43,168 nt of DNA from a virus (IMGVR_UViG_3300020420_000029:1-43168); one strand, 5' to 3'. Counted from the stretch's first letter, positions 25,689 to 32,778 are shown. Program-made: numbers and translations. The notes: a model not told the origin generated them from the letters alone.

Positions 25689-26369
25689 ATGAGTAAATCA
25701 TTAGCTGCATTTGTACAGACTTCAGAGCTGCCAGCTCTGTCGGAAAATCAAATCTCAGATGCCCTGTCTGAGGTTACTGGGGACAGTGTACAGTCCAATG
25801 TCCAGTATATGTCTTTCTCAGGTAAGACTGGGAATTACGCAATGGGGCGTGACCGGGATGAGCCGGGTGAGGAGCTGTTCATTGTCGAACCGCAATCAGT
25901 CGTAGAGGGCTGGGTATGCTGGAAAGGTCAGCGTCCAGTCGATAGGATTGAGTGGTCCGTCTATGAAAGGGCAAAGGCTAAAGTAGACCAAGAGCAATTG
26001 CCTGACCACAGTCCGTACCGGGAAAGTGCTGGTGAGGGCTGGAACCGTCTATTAGGTTTTGGTTCAGTCGGCACTGAGAGTGATGACGTACACGTTAAGT
26101 TTACGACTACATCAACATCAGGTAGGAATGCAGTACAGGATTTGCTGTCAGCAATTTCTGATAGAGCTGCTTCTGGTGAGCCACACATTCCTGTAATCGA
26201 ATACTCTCAAGAACAGTTTGAAGCTCAAGAGCAGAAAAACTGGAAGCCCAAGTTTGAAATTAAAGCTTGGATTGAGAGAGCGTCAGGTGAGGCTTTCATG
26301 GATGGCAAGCTGTCGATAGATGACTTGCTGGCTGGTAAGAAGCCAAAGAAAAACGGCAAACGTAAGTAG
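25689..26369 (+). CDS. Probable single-stranded DNA-binding protein, 226 aa
   Basis: No motif is diagnostic. It lies between nuclease and DNA polymerase, the usual place for a phage SSB, and has a beta-rich middle (VSGYMSF-like, EELFIVEPQSVVEGWVCWKG) and a Lys-rich tail (AGKKPKKNGKRK) instead of the acidic tail common in SSBs. AAAGGAG precedes the ATG. The 3' hairpin at 26381 isolates it from the polymerase. The function is inferred from position; a recombination mediator is the main alternative. Confidence 0.55.
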   Translation: MSKSLAAFVQTSELPALSENQISDALSEVTGDSVQSNVQYMSFSGKTGNYAMGRDRDEPGEELFIVEPQSVVEGWVCWKGQRPVDRIEWSVYERAKAKVDQEQLPDHSPYRESAGEGWNRLLGFGSVGTESDDVHVKFTTTSTSGRNAVQDLLSAISDRAASGEPHIPVIEYSQEQFEAQEQKNWKPKFEIKAWIERASGEAFMDGKLSIDDLLAGKKPKKNGKRK

Positions 26370-26380
26370 CCAGAAAGAAT

Positions 26381-26410
26381 TAACCCCGGTTGCTTTCGCT
26401 TCCGGGGTTA
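26381..26410 (+). terminator. Hairpin after the putative SSB gene
   Basis: TAACCCCGG (26381-26389), a 12-base loop, CCGGGGTTA (26402-26410): a nine-pair perfect stem. GTTCTTC follows rather than a clean T tract, so termination is probably partial, letting some transcripts reach the polymerase. Confidence 0.65.
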
Positions 26411-26484
26411 GTTCTTCAAGTGTGTTGCTACGTTGCTTCTTCGTGGTGTAACCAACGGAGATTGTCTACACAAAGGATATATTA

Positions 26485-28269
26485 ATGGATTATCAGAAAA
26501 TTACAAGCTATCAGTCGCTGAAAAGTATTTGCCGACAATGTGCAGAGATAGGACCAACAGCGCTAGACTTTGAGACAACCAGCCTGTCCCCCCGGGACGG
26601 TAAGGTAAGGCTCGTCAGCTTGTGCAATAAAAAAGTAAAAGTGGTTGTGGATTTTGATGCTATCGGTGGTGGTTTCAGAAACTGCGCCAAGCTGTTTAGC
26701 AAAGGCAAATGGGTAGTATTTAACGTAGGTTTTGAAGCTAGGTGGTTTTTAGATGCTAAGCAGCAACCAGAGCTGCTGGATGTTGGGAACCTGCGCCGTG
26801 CAATTATTGGCGGTGGCAGTTTTAGTTTAGCCAATCTGGTCCAGTGGGATTTAAAAAAAGAGATGAGCAAAGAGCAGCAAGCCAGTAACTGGTCTGCGCC
26901 AACACTGTCGCAAGAGCAGCTCGACTACGCTTATAAAGATGCAGAGTTGACATATGAATTGTGGAAGCACTGGGAAGCTGAGGCTGATGAGGGACGCTGG
27001 GCTGGGTTTAGATTATTAAATGATATGCACCAAGCCGTCATTGAAATGGAAGATGCCGGGATGCTGGTGGATAAACAGACCCACCGTAAATTGATAGAGC
27101 TATGGCATCAGGAAAAACAGAACCGGGTAAAAGCTATTCGTGAGCTGGTGACCCAAGCTGAGGTTAGCAACATAAATTCAGACAGCCAGTGGTCAGATTA
27201 TTTTTCTAAAACCATGCCCGATAAATTTTTGAGAGGCTGGACCAAAACAGAAAAGACCGGGCAGCTCAGCATGACAACAGAGACACTAAAAAGACTGGCA
27301 GGTATGGTTCCCGGTACGCCGCTGGAAACTTTCTTTGATGCGCTAAGCGAATACAAGACCATAAATAAATATATAAATTCGTTTGGTGAAAACATCATCA
27401 ATGCTGCAAACTTGAACGGCGGTAGAATACAAGCGAGGTTTAATATTGGTTATGCGAGAACAGGTAGATTTTCATCATCGGGTCCAAACCTACAGCAGAT
27501 ACCCCGGGACAAAGAACTGCTGGGCAAAGAGACTAGCGTCAGAAGCTCGTTTGTTGCTGGTGTTGGTCGCAAGCTTGTTAGCCTTGATTATTCTGGAATT
27601 GAGCTTCGTGTTCTTGCTCTCTTGTCTGGTGACGAACAACTGCTGGACGATGTTGTAAATGGTGATGTCCATTCTGAAGTAGCCTCTGTCATGGCTGGTC
27701 GCAAGATTGATAAAGCTAAACCAGCAGACAAAGCGCTGCGGTCCAAAGCTAAAGGCGTAAGCTTTGGTATTATCTATGGCAGTGGTGCTAACGGGCTGTC
27801 AGCTACTATGCGTGTCCCTACAGACAAAGCGCAAGACTACATAGACTACTGGTCAACACGCTATGCCAAGGCGTTTAACTACCGTTTCCAAATGATGGAA
27901 GAGGCAACTAAAACCCGGTTTATCCGTATGGTTGATGGCGGCACTATCTACATGGGTAAAAACCCGGACCTGCCTAAGTGCGCTAATTATCCTGTCCAAC
28001 GTGCAGCATTGTCAATTATGGCTAGGGCTTTAATACGCCATAGAACGTCACTGGTAGCCGAAAGGTCTTCTGGTGGGCAACGTATGTCCAGAATGCTTGC
28101 CACCATCCATGACGCTATTATAGATGAAGCGTCTAGTCGTGACGCAGCTAATTTACTGGAGATTATGCATAACGACATGATTAAAGGGTATCTGGACGTG
28201 TTTCCCGGGACACCAACAAACAATCTAGTTGAGGGTGGTTTTGGTGATAACTGGGGTGAATTAGGATAA
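26485..28269 (+). CDS. Family A DNA polymerase with 3'-5' exonuclease, 594 aa
   Basis: Exonuclease: LDFETTS (D28, E30), FNVGFEARWFLD, and YAYKDAELT (Exo III). Polymerase: motif A VSLDYSGIELRVLAL at about 365, motif B RSKAKGVSFGIIYG at about 417, motif C TIHDAIIDEAS at about 540. Two substitutions stand out: Gly for the usual Gln in DYSQIE, and Ala for Glu in HDE. The residue equivalent to E. coli Pol I F762 is Phe, which in phage surveys goes with virulent lifestyles. There is no 5'-3' exonuclease domain. AAAGGATATATTA precedes the ATG. It copies the genome together with the primase-helicase. Confidence 0.95.
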   Translation: MDYQKITSYQSLKSICRQCAEIGPTALDFETTSLSPRDGKVRLVSLCNKKVKVVVDFDAIGGGFRNCAKLFSKGKWVVFNVGFEARWFLDAKQQPELLDVGNLRRAIIGGGSFSLANLVQWDLKKEMSKEQQASNWSAPTLSQEQLDYAYKDAELTYELWKHWEAEADEGRWAGFRLLNDMHQAVIEMEDAGMLVDKQTHRKLIELWHQEKQNRVKAIRELVTQAEVSNINSDSQWSDYFSKTMPDKFLRGWTKTEKTGQLSMTTETLKRLAGMVPGTPLETFFDALSEYKTINKYINSFGENIINAANLNGGRIQARFNIGYARTGRFSSSGPNLQQIPRDKELLGKETSVRSSFVAGVGRKLVSLDYSGIELRVLALLSGDEQLLDDVVNGDVHSEVASVMAGRKIDKAKPADKALRSKAKGVSFGIIYGSGANGLSATMRVPTDKAQDYIDYWSTRYAKAFNYRFQMMEEATKTRFIRMVDGGTIYMGKNPDLPKCANYPVQRAALSIMARALIRHRTSLVAERSSGGQRMSRMLATIHDAIIDEASSRDAANLLEIMHNDMIKGYLDVFPGTPTNNLVEGGFGDNWGELG

Positions 28270-28274
28270 TTTAA

Positions 28275-28311
28275 TATCAGTGCTTGATATCTTCGTAAAA
28301 ATGCTTATATT
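28275..28311 (+). promoter_or_regulatory. Early promoter 2 with palindromic operator
   Basis: TATCAGTGCTTGATA (28275-28289), 16-base spacer ending AATGCT, -10 TATATT (28306-28311), then AATAATATAA. It is nearly identical to promoters 1 and 3 and drives the small-gene cluster after the polymerase. Confidence 0.8.
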
Positions 28312-28338
28312 AATAATATAACCATTACGGAGATGATT

Positions 28339-28776
28339 ATGAACAAATTTGAAACAGCAGCAGATGCCAAAACTTTTATCCTTGGCGGTAGCGCAGTGTT
28401 CACTATTACCAGCCTTAAAACTGGTAAGCACTTTACCTTCAAGGTTAAAGAGAAAAAAGAGGAAGAGCTTAACGGTCCTAATATGAGGTTCGTTAATGTT
28501 CTTGCTGGTCCAGATAACCAGTCTTTCGAGGATAGCGTCTACATTGGTTTTATCCCGTCTGACGGTAGCAAGCTTGTCGCTGGTAAGAAGGGCAGACCTG
28601 ATGCCCCTAGCTTCAAAGCATTGAGCTGGGTTCTTGCCCACCTTAATAACGACAACCTACCTGAGCAGGTAAAGATACAGCATGAGGGTAGGTGCTGTCG
28701 TTGTAACCGGGTACTGACCCACCCGGAAAGCCTCGACAGAGGTATCGGTCCAGAGTGCGAAAAGCACTTTGGTTAA
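28339..28776 (+). CDS. DUF6011-like zinc-binding protein, 145 aa
   Basis: ATG at 28339 is preferred over 28333, because TACGGAGA overlaps the first ATG and gives normal spacing only to the second. The C-terminus HEGRCCRCNRVLTHPESLDRGIGPECEKHFG has C119/C122 and C140 with a final H, the signature of the small DUF6011 zinc module found in many phage and plasmid proteins. The N-terminal 100 residues (FTITSLKTGKHFTFKV) look like a small beta domain. Function unknown; it may bind nucleic acid. Confidence 0.75.
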   Translation: MNKFETAADAKTFILGGSAVFTITSLKTGKHFTFKVKEKKEEELNGPNMRFVNVLAGPDNQSFEDSVYIGFIPSDGSKLVAGKKGRPDAPSFKALSWVLAHLNNDNLPEQVKIQHEGRCCRCNRVLTHPESLDRGIGPECEKHFG

Positions 28777-28786
28777 TACTAACCCC

Positions 28787-28815
28787 GGGGGGCTTTGCCC
28801 CCCACAACTTTTAGG
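28787..28815 (+). terminator. GC-rich hairpin terminator
   Basis: GGGGGGC (28787-28793), loop TTT, GCCCCCC (28797-28803), then ACAACTTTT. It follows the stop at 28776 directly, and the next gene's ribosome binding site comes right after. The short T stretch suggests partial termination. Confidence 0.7.
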
Positions 28816-28824
28816 GAGATGCAT

Positions 28825-29184
28825 ATGCATACATTAAACAGCAACATGGACCATTCTATTAAGGATAGTCCCCGGGATTGGGATTTGACTAACATCATGT
28901 TCCAGCACGGTAAGCAGAACGACTGGCTTTATGACGTTTTGCAAGAGCTGCAAGGTTTGCGTAACGAGCGCAAAGATTTGCAGAACGAGCTTGAGAGAGC
29001 TAACAAAGCTGCAAAGATAGCTGAAGAAGATTTGGAAGCTATCAAAGCAGGACTGTTCAAGTCATATGGCTTGTTACAGAACGAGCTGCAAAATACCTAC
29101 AATACTTTAGGTAAGCATATCAGCAGCGTTAGAGCTGAGGTCGTTGATATTTCTCAAACTGTTGAGAATATCGAAAATGACTAA
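28825..29184 (+). CDS. Coiled-coil hypothetical protein, 119 aa
   Basis: GGGAG at 28814-28818 fits ATG 28825 best (the ATG at 28819 is too close). After MHTLNSNMDHSIKDSPRDWD, heptad-like QELQGLRNERKDLQNELERA and further helices run to the C-terminus, so it is probably an elongated helical bundle. No homologue recognised. Its end overlaps the next start by eight bases. Confidence 0.65.
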   Translation: MHTLNSNMDHSIKDSPRDWDLTNIMFQHGKQNDWLYDVLQELQGLRNERKDLQNELERANKAAKIAEEDLEAIKAGLFKSYGLLQNELQNTYNTLGKHISSVRAEVVDISQTVENIEND

Positions 29185-29503
29185 GCGTGTCGCAAAAAAC
29201 ATGGGCAGCTATGTCGTTGAAGAATTTAACGAGAAGCTGTCCACAGTTGTCGATGAGAGGGGGGCTGACTATGGTCACCCCTCTGATGATTTTGGCAGAG
29301 CTGATAAATTAATCTCAGTAATCAATGAATGCCGTGACCCAGAGATGCGTCACGCATTGCGAATGGTAGCAGTCAAGATTGCCAGACTGATACATAGCCC
29401 TGAGCATTTAGACAGTATTGTCGATATTGCCGGGTACGCAAAAACTATGGCATTAATTTTAGACAGGAGAAGAAATGAAAACCGAAACGAGCAAAGCTGT
29501 TAA
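29177..29503 (+). CDS. DUF6378-like protein, 108 aa
   Basis: Start at ATG 29177 (MTKRVAKNM). The core ERGADYGHPSDDFGRADKLI followed by MRHALRMVAVKIARL and HLDSIVDIAGYA is a pattern common in phage genomes (DUF6378 as I recall it), related in appearance to all-alpha nucleotide pyrophosphohydrolase (MazG-like) folds: an alpha-helical domain with Asp/His-rich loops. A role in nucleotide metabolism is possible but unproven. Confidence 0.7.
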   Translation: MTKRVAKNMGSYVVEEFNEKLSTVVDERGADYGHPSDDFGRADKLISVINECRDPEMRHALRMVAVKIARLIHSPEHLDSIVDIAGYAKTMALILDRRRNENRNEQSC

Positions 29504-29651
29504 GCACGCTATGGCACAGAAGCGCTATACTCTTAAACAGCAAGAGCGTGGCTCTAAAAGAATGTGCGTGTGGGTTCCAGAAGGTAGAGAAGTAGAATTT
29601 AACTTAGCTATAAAAAAATTAAAACGTGGCTGGACATCACGCACTGATTAG
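29475..29651 (+). CDS. Small ribbon-helix-helix-like protein, 58 aa
   Basis: MKTETSKAVKHAMAQKRYTL then SKRMCVWVPEGREVEFNLAI. The pattern R-x-x-V-W-V-P-E-x-R-x-x-x-F resembles the beta strand and first helix of small phage/plasmid ribbon-helix-helix proteins. ACAGGAGAAGAA precedes the ATG. It overlaps the upstream gene by 29 bases. It is one candidate for the factor that binds the TATCA-N5-TGATA operators. Confidence 0.6.
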   Translation: MKTETSKAVKHAMAQKRYTLKQQERGSKRMCVWVPEGREVEFNLAIKKLKRGWTSRTD

Positions 29652-29692
29652 TCCATACTGAGACTAGTCGCAATACACCAACGGAGAAAACG

Positions 29693-30028
29693 ATGTCTAA
29701 ACTTAAAAAACATTGCCACGAATGTGGCGCAGAATATTTGACTGTTAAGCACGATGCTAGGTTCTGTGGGACTAAGTGTCGTAAGTCATATAACAACCGT
29801 AGAGCTGTGCGTGGTGCAGAGCTGTACGACTTATTCATGGCTAGCCGCTACGACAGAGAGTGGGCTGACCAACACAAAATACGTTCTAAGATGGCGGCAC
29901 TAGCTTGCATCTGGAACCAACAGGACCAGCATAAAGGTTTTAGAAGCTGGCAGCGTCCAGTGGCTTGGCTGCGTGATAATGGATGTAGGCTAGCCGCCCA
30001 GATAATGGTCCCTTCAAAGAGGCGCTGA
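29693..30028 (+). CDS. Zinc-finger regulator-like protein, 111 aa
   Basis: C8-x2-C11 and C25-x3-C29 (CHECGAEY ... RFCGTKCRKSYNNRR) form a treble-clef-like zinc site followed by a basic helix; RGAELYDLFMASRYDR follows. The C-terminal half is basic with WNQQ and AWLRDNGCRLA. Such proteins occur in early regions of many phages of Alphaproteobacteria and are thought to be DNA-binding. CCAACGGAGAAAACG gives the start. The stop codon lies in the loop of the terminator hairpin. Confidence 0.7.
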   Translation: MSKLKKHCHECGAEYLTVKHDARFCGTKCRKSYNNRRAVRGAELYDLFMASRYDREWADQHKIRSKMAALACIWNQQDQHKGFRSWQRPVAWLRDNGCRLAAQIMVPSKRR

Positions 30029-30044
30029 TGCGCCTCTTTTTTTA
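30016..30044 (+). terminator. Rho-independent terminator containing the stop codon in its loop
   Basis: AAAGAGGCGC (30016-30025), loop TGAT, GCGCCTCTTT (30030-30039) followed by TTTTATT. TGA at 30026-30028 ends the preceding gene. Promoter 3 begins 16 bases after the T tract. Confidence 0.85.
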
Positions 30045-30059
30045 TTTAAATTATTTTAT

Positions 30060-30096
30060 TATCAGTGCTTGATAATTTTGATAGAATGATTATATT
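30060..30096 (+). promoter_or_regulatory. Early promoter 3 with palindromic operator
   Basis: TATCAGTGCTTGATA (30060-30074), 16-base spacer, -10 TATATT (30091-30096), then AATAGAGTAA. It drives the single ArdC-like gene between its own terminators. Confidence 0.8.
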
Positions 30097-30124
30097 AATA
30101 GAGTAACAACTAACGGAGAAATAA

Positions 30125-31024
30125 ATGCCTAACAAAAATGAAAAAATCCAAAAGGAAGTAACCGCTCATATTATCGCCAAGCTTGAAGCTGGTGTACGCC
30201 CATGGTCTCAGCCATGGCAGGGTGGTCTTGGTATTCCTTATCCTACTCGCCATGAAGGTTCTAAGTATCAGGGTATTAATGTCCTGTTGCTTTGGATAGC
30301 TGCCATGGAGAAAGGTTTTAGCGGTCAGTACTGGATGACTTACAATCAAGCTAAGCAGTACGGCGGTCAGGTCCGTGGCGGCGAGAAAGGCAACATGATT
30401 GTGTTTGCCAAGCCTATCAAGGTCAAAGACCTTAACAATGATGACCCAGACGCTAAGAAAGATATCTTCTTCTACAAGACTAGCAAGGTCTTTAACGTGT
30501 CACAGATTGATGGTCTGCCTGAGCGTTTCTATCCTAAGCCTGTAGTCGAGATTGTTAACCCTGACCAGCGTGTAGCTGCTGTAGATGCATACGTTGCCAA
30601 CACAGGCGCTAACATCTCAGAAGACGGTAACAAAGCTTTTTATGCGCCGGGTCCAGATAAGATTGTAATGCCAGCTTTTGACAAGTTTAAATCTGCTTTA
30701 GATTTTTACTCTACTGAGCTGCATGAGCTGGTTCACTGGACTGGTCATAAGAGCCGTGTCAATCGTGACTTTAAAGTTGGTGAAGGTCGTAAAGACTACG
30801 CCAAGGAAGAGCTGGTAGCTGAGATGGGTGCAGCGTTCTTATGTGCCGCCCTTGGCTTAGAAAGCACTGTGCGTGATGACCACGCTGAGTACCTTGCTAG
30901 CTGGCTCAAGGCTCTTAAAGATGACCATAAGTATATCTTCCAAGCTTCGTCTGCTGCATCTAAGGCAGTAGCATTCCTAGACAACTTGCAACCTGTAGAG
31001 GATGAGGTCTCTAAGGTAGCCTAA
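30125..31024 (+). CDS. ardC: ArdC-like antirestriction protein with zincin domain, 299 aa
   Basis: The N-terminal ArdC ssDNA-binding domain has the family pattern IIAKLEAGVRPWSQPW, GSKYQGINVLLL and YWMTYNQAKQYGGQVRGGEKG. The C-terminal zincin metallopeptidase-like domain has HELVHWTGH (H200-x3-H204) and KEELVAEMGAAFL (E near 237) as a third ligand. In plasmids ArdC protects entering single-stranded DNA from restriction. Here the gene has its own promoter, ribosome leader (CTAACGGAGAAATAA) and terminator, so it can be expressed independently. Its presence fits the strong loss of restriction-type palindromes from this genome. Confidence 0.9.
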   Translation: MPNKNEKIQKEVTAHIIAKLEAGVRPWSQPWQGGLGIPYPTRHEGSKYQGINVLLLWIAAMEKGFSGQYWMTYNQAKQYGGQVRGGEKGNMIVFAKPIKVKDLNNDDPDAKKDIFFYKTSKVFNVSQIDGLPERFYPKPVVEIVNPDQRVAAVDAYVANTGANISEDGNKAFYAPGPDKIVMPAFDKFKSALDFYSTELHELVHWTGHKSRVNRDFKVGEGRKDYAKEELVAEMGAAFLCAALGLESTVRDDHAEYLASWLKALKDDHKYIFQASSAASKAVAFLDNLQPVEDEVSKVA

Positions 31025-31050
31025 AGTTTTGTTACAAAATGTTACAAAAG

Positions 31051-31077
31051 AAAGCCCCGGATTTACCGGGGCTTTTT
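31051..31077 (+). terminator. Terminator of the ArdC transcript
   Basis: AAAGCCCCGG (31051-31060), loop ATTTA, CCGGGGCTTT (31066-31075), and T tract to 31077. This is the end of the rightward early region. Confidence 0.88.
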
Positions 31078-31092
31078 AGTTAGGGAGAAACA

Positions 31093-31128
31093 ATGAACGT
31101 CTGGTTGGCGCTAGGTGTTCGGAATTAA
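31093..31128 (+). CDS. Possible 11-residue micro-ORF before the convergent junction
   Basis: TTAGGGAGAAACA then ATG AAC GTC TGG TTG GCG CTA GGT GTT CGG AAT TAA: MNVWLALGVRN. The ribosome binding site is as strong as those of neighbouring genes, but the frame lies downstream of a terminator and inside a hairpin. Coding is doubtful; its ribosome binding site could be a remnant of a deleted gene. Confidence 0.25.
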   Translation: MNVWLALGVRN

Positions 31129-31141
31129 CCTAGCGCCAATC
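31103..31141. terminator. Long hairpin at the convergence of early and late operons
   Basis: TTGGCGCTAGG (31105-31115), 13-base loop, CCTAGCGCCAA (31129-31139): eleven perfect pairs, extendable. The leftward late operon stops at 31160 and the rightward early operon at 31024, so it can act on both strands. There is no clean T tract, so it may mainly stabilise 3' ends. Confidence 0.6.
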
Positions 31142-31159
31142 TTGATAGTATCTGAAAAA

Positions 31160-31474
31160 TTATTTTTTGCCAAGCATACTTGCACCCATGTATGCGCCGA
31201 CAATACCAGCTCCACTCAGGTAGAAAAGATTACTAATGTCTGCTAGTGCTTCAACACGCTCAATCGGCACAAAAAACATAGCTGCTGTAAATGCACCCAT
31301 GGCTACTAGCGTGTATCTTGCCATGCGTAGCTGTGCTAGATGCTTACGCAGCTCTGTCTCTGTTTCTTTTATTTCTCTAATGTGTGCCAGCTCCTCATCG
31401 CTGACAATGCCGTCACCGTCTTCGTCATACTCTGCATATTTACTTTGTTTCTGTAGTTTCTTTTGTTCTGCCAT
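31160..31474 (-). CDS. EF-hand membrane protein, candidate holin or lysis regulator, 104 aa
   Basis: Residues 17-28 are a canonical EF-hand loop: D17, D19, D21, G22, S25, E28 (DEDGDGIVSDEE). A charged helix (HIREIKETETELRKHLAQLRM) is followed by two membrane segments at about 53-69 and 82-101. It is the last gene of the late operon, right after the endolysin and a small basic gene. Calcium-binding phage membrane proteins of this layout occur in marine phages. A role in lysis timing is inferred, not established. Confidence 0.7.
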   Translation of the reverse strand: MAEQKKLQKQSKYAEYDEDGDGIVSDEELAHIREIKETETELRKHLAQLRMARYTLVAMGAFTAAMFFVPIERVEALADISNLFYLSGAGIVGAYMGASMLGKK

Positions 31475-31647
31475 TAAGACTTTTGGACCTTGACGTTTTT
31501 GGTCTTGCTTTCGCTAGTCTGATTTTTCTTTTTTACTTTTACTCGCTTAACTGCCGTGCCGCCGCTGTTTTTATTCTTTTGGCTTTTGGCGTATTCTGAT
31601 ATGACGCTTAGCGCAGCAGAAGATTGTAGTAATGATTTAAATCCCAT
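31474..31647 (-). CDS. Small basic protein with KVKVKKK tag, 57 aa
   Basis: MGFKSLLQSSAALSVISEYA followed by KSQKNKNSGGTAVKRVKVKK and a second NVKVQKS at the end. The stop overlaps the EF-hand gene start (TAATG). It is one of five small proteins with the K-V-K-V-(R/K)-K string. Function unknown. Confidence 0.65.
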   Translation of the reverse strand: MGFKSLLQSSAALSVISEYAKSQKNKNSGGTAVKRVKVKKKNQTSESKTKNVKVQKS

Positions 31648-32103
31648 TTAGTTCCCCATCAATTCAAAATGTGGCGCATCGATAAATGGACGTTTGCCCT
31701 CTGACCTACGCAGGTCCACATACTCGCTCATAGCTTCTTCCATGGTCCCTTCGTATGCTGCTAGGTCATGTATATGCCAAGCAGCTCCCCAGCGAATACG
31801 AGCGCCGTTATAACGTGCGGCTAGTCGCATGGCATCTGCTATGTCATCGTATAGGTTCAGCTCCCAGCTACCCCTGCTGCCTACATATGCCATTAAATCG
31901 ACAGCCCTGCCCTCTAGATGCTTGCTCTTTAGTGTTTGGCTAGCACCACTATCATACAGAGCCTTTTGCTCTTCAGCGGTCCTTAAACCGCAAATAACGC
32001 CAAAGTCTACCCCGGTATGCTGGATGGCATTCTCTACCGTCAGCACTAATTGTTTTTCTACGCCCTCTAGCCGGGATAATGACCTTGTACTTAATTCAAA
32101 CAT
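31648..32103 (-). CDS. Endolysin, M15-family peptidase, 151 aa
   Basis: SKHLEGRAVDL supplies H62 and D69, and DAPHFEL supplies H145: the zinc ligands of VanY / L-Ala-D-Glu peptidases (M15). FGVICGLRTAEEQKALYDSG is the N-terminal signature. RWGAAWHIHD is the usual WG segment. There is no signal peptide, so it depends on the holin encoded upstream (32383-32778) for access to the peptidoglycan. Confidence 0.92.
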   Translation of the reverse strand: MFELSTRSLSRLEGVEKQLVLTVENAIQHTGVDFGVICGLRTAEEQKALYDSGASQTLKSKHLEGRAVDLMAYVGSRGSWELNLYDDIADAMRLAARYNGARIRWGAAWHIHDLAAYEGTMEEAMSEYVDLRRSEGKRPFIDAPHFELMGN

Positions 32104-32381
32104 TACTTGCCTTTCCTTGACCGTTTGCCACTACACTTCCATCTTTTACGAGATAGTCGCAATGGGCTGTTCGGGTCTTTAGCTGCTTTCGGGCTACGCT
32201 TCATTTGTCCGTAGCTTCTAGCGCAGTAGGCATCCCCTTTTGATGTCCCGGGCTTTACCCTTGGTCCACCACCTTTAGCCTTGCCAGCTTGCCCGTAAGA
32301 GACCTTCTTACCGCTGGCTGTAATCTTTACTTTTGCCTTACCTTTTGCTGGCTTAGATTTTTTGACCTTAACCTTAGCCAT
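32103..32381 (-). CDS. Lys-rich basic protein with cysteine motif, 92 aa
   Basis: N-terminus MAKVKVKKSKPAKGKAKVKI, then VKPGTSKGDAYCARSYGQMK and LRLSRKRWKCSGKRSRKGK. The middle GTSKGDAYCARS...LSRKRWKCSG pattern recurs in small marine phage proteins of unknown function (DUF6321-like, from memory). It lies between holin and endolysin. Possibly DNA-binding. Confidence 0.65.
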   Translation of the reverse strand: MAKVKVKKSKPAKGKAKVKITASGKKVSYGQAGKAKGGGPRVKPGTSKGDAYCARSYGQMKRSPKAAKDPNSPLRLSRKRWKCSGKRSRKGK

Positions 32382-32382
32382 A

Positions 32383-32778
32383 TCACTTGGTTAGTCCCTT
32401 TTGTTTTTCGTAGGTTCTGAGTGAGCCAATTCCAAGCATTCCCCCAAGAACCGTTAAAAGTGTACCCATGTCAAATTCGGGCAGCTCTGGTACGTCAACA
32501 CCAGCAACTGCACAGGCAAATACAATTAAATCTTTAATGATAAAATGATAAGCAAAAGCGACAGCGCACACCCAGCCCACGCAGGGTCTCCAGCCGGATT
32601 TAAATAGGCTGCTTGAGGCGGCTTCGACTTTATTTAATTCTATATTAGCAAGCGCCAGCTCCTGAGCGTGTTTCTCTGACATGGTAGCCAGCTCATGTGC
32701 GATACGAGCCTTTTCGTCAGCGTCAGGAATAAATTTATCTAAGAGTGATGTGACTGGTCCAATGAGAGCTGTAAGCAT
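32383..32778 (-). CDS. 3TM-type holin (gene-transfer-agent family), 131 aa
   Basis: SSSLFKSGWRPCVGWVCAVAFAY is the hallmark of the 3TM holin family described from the Rhodobacter gene transfer agent. Membrane segments lie at about 66-80, 81-94 and 105-120. An N-terminal cytoplasmic helix precedes them. It permeabilises the inner membrane for the M15 endolysin two genes downstream. The family is widespread in Alphaproteobacteria and their phages, which fits the host guess. Confidence 0.88.
   Translation of the reverse strand: MLTALIGPVTSLLDKFIPDADEKARIAHELATMSEKHAQELALANIELNKVEAASSSLFKSGWRPCVGWVCAVAFAYHFIIKDLIVFACAVAGVDVPELPEFDMGTLLTVLGGMLGIGSLRTYEKQKGLTK

Noticed and set aside
26450-26487. 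Seven-codon TTG micro-frame before the polymerase ending TAATG
   Set aside because: The ACGGAGA leader points to it, but length and a TTG start make it indistinguishable from chance, and the polymerase has its own AAAGGA site.
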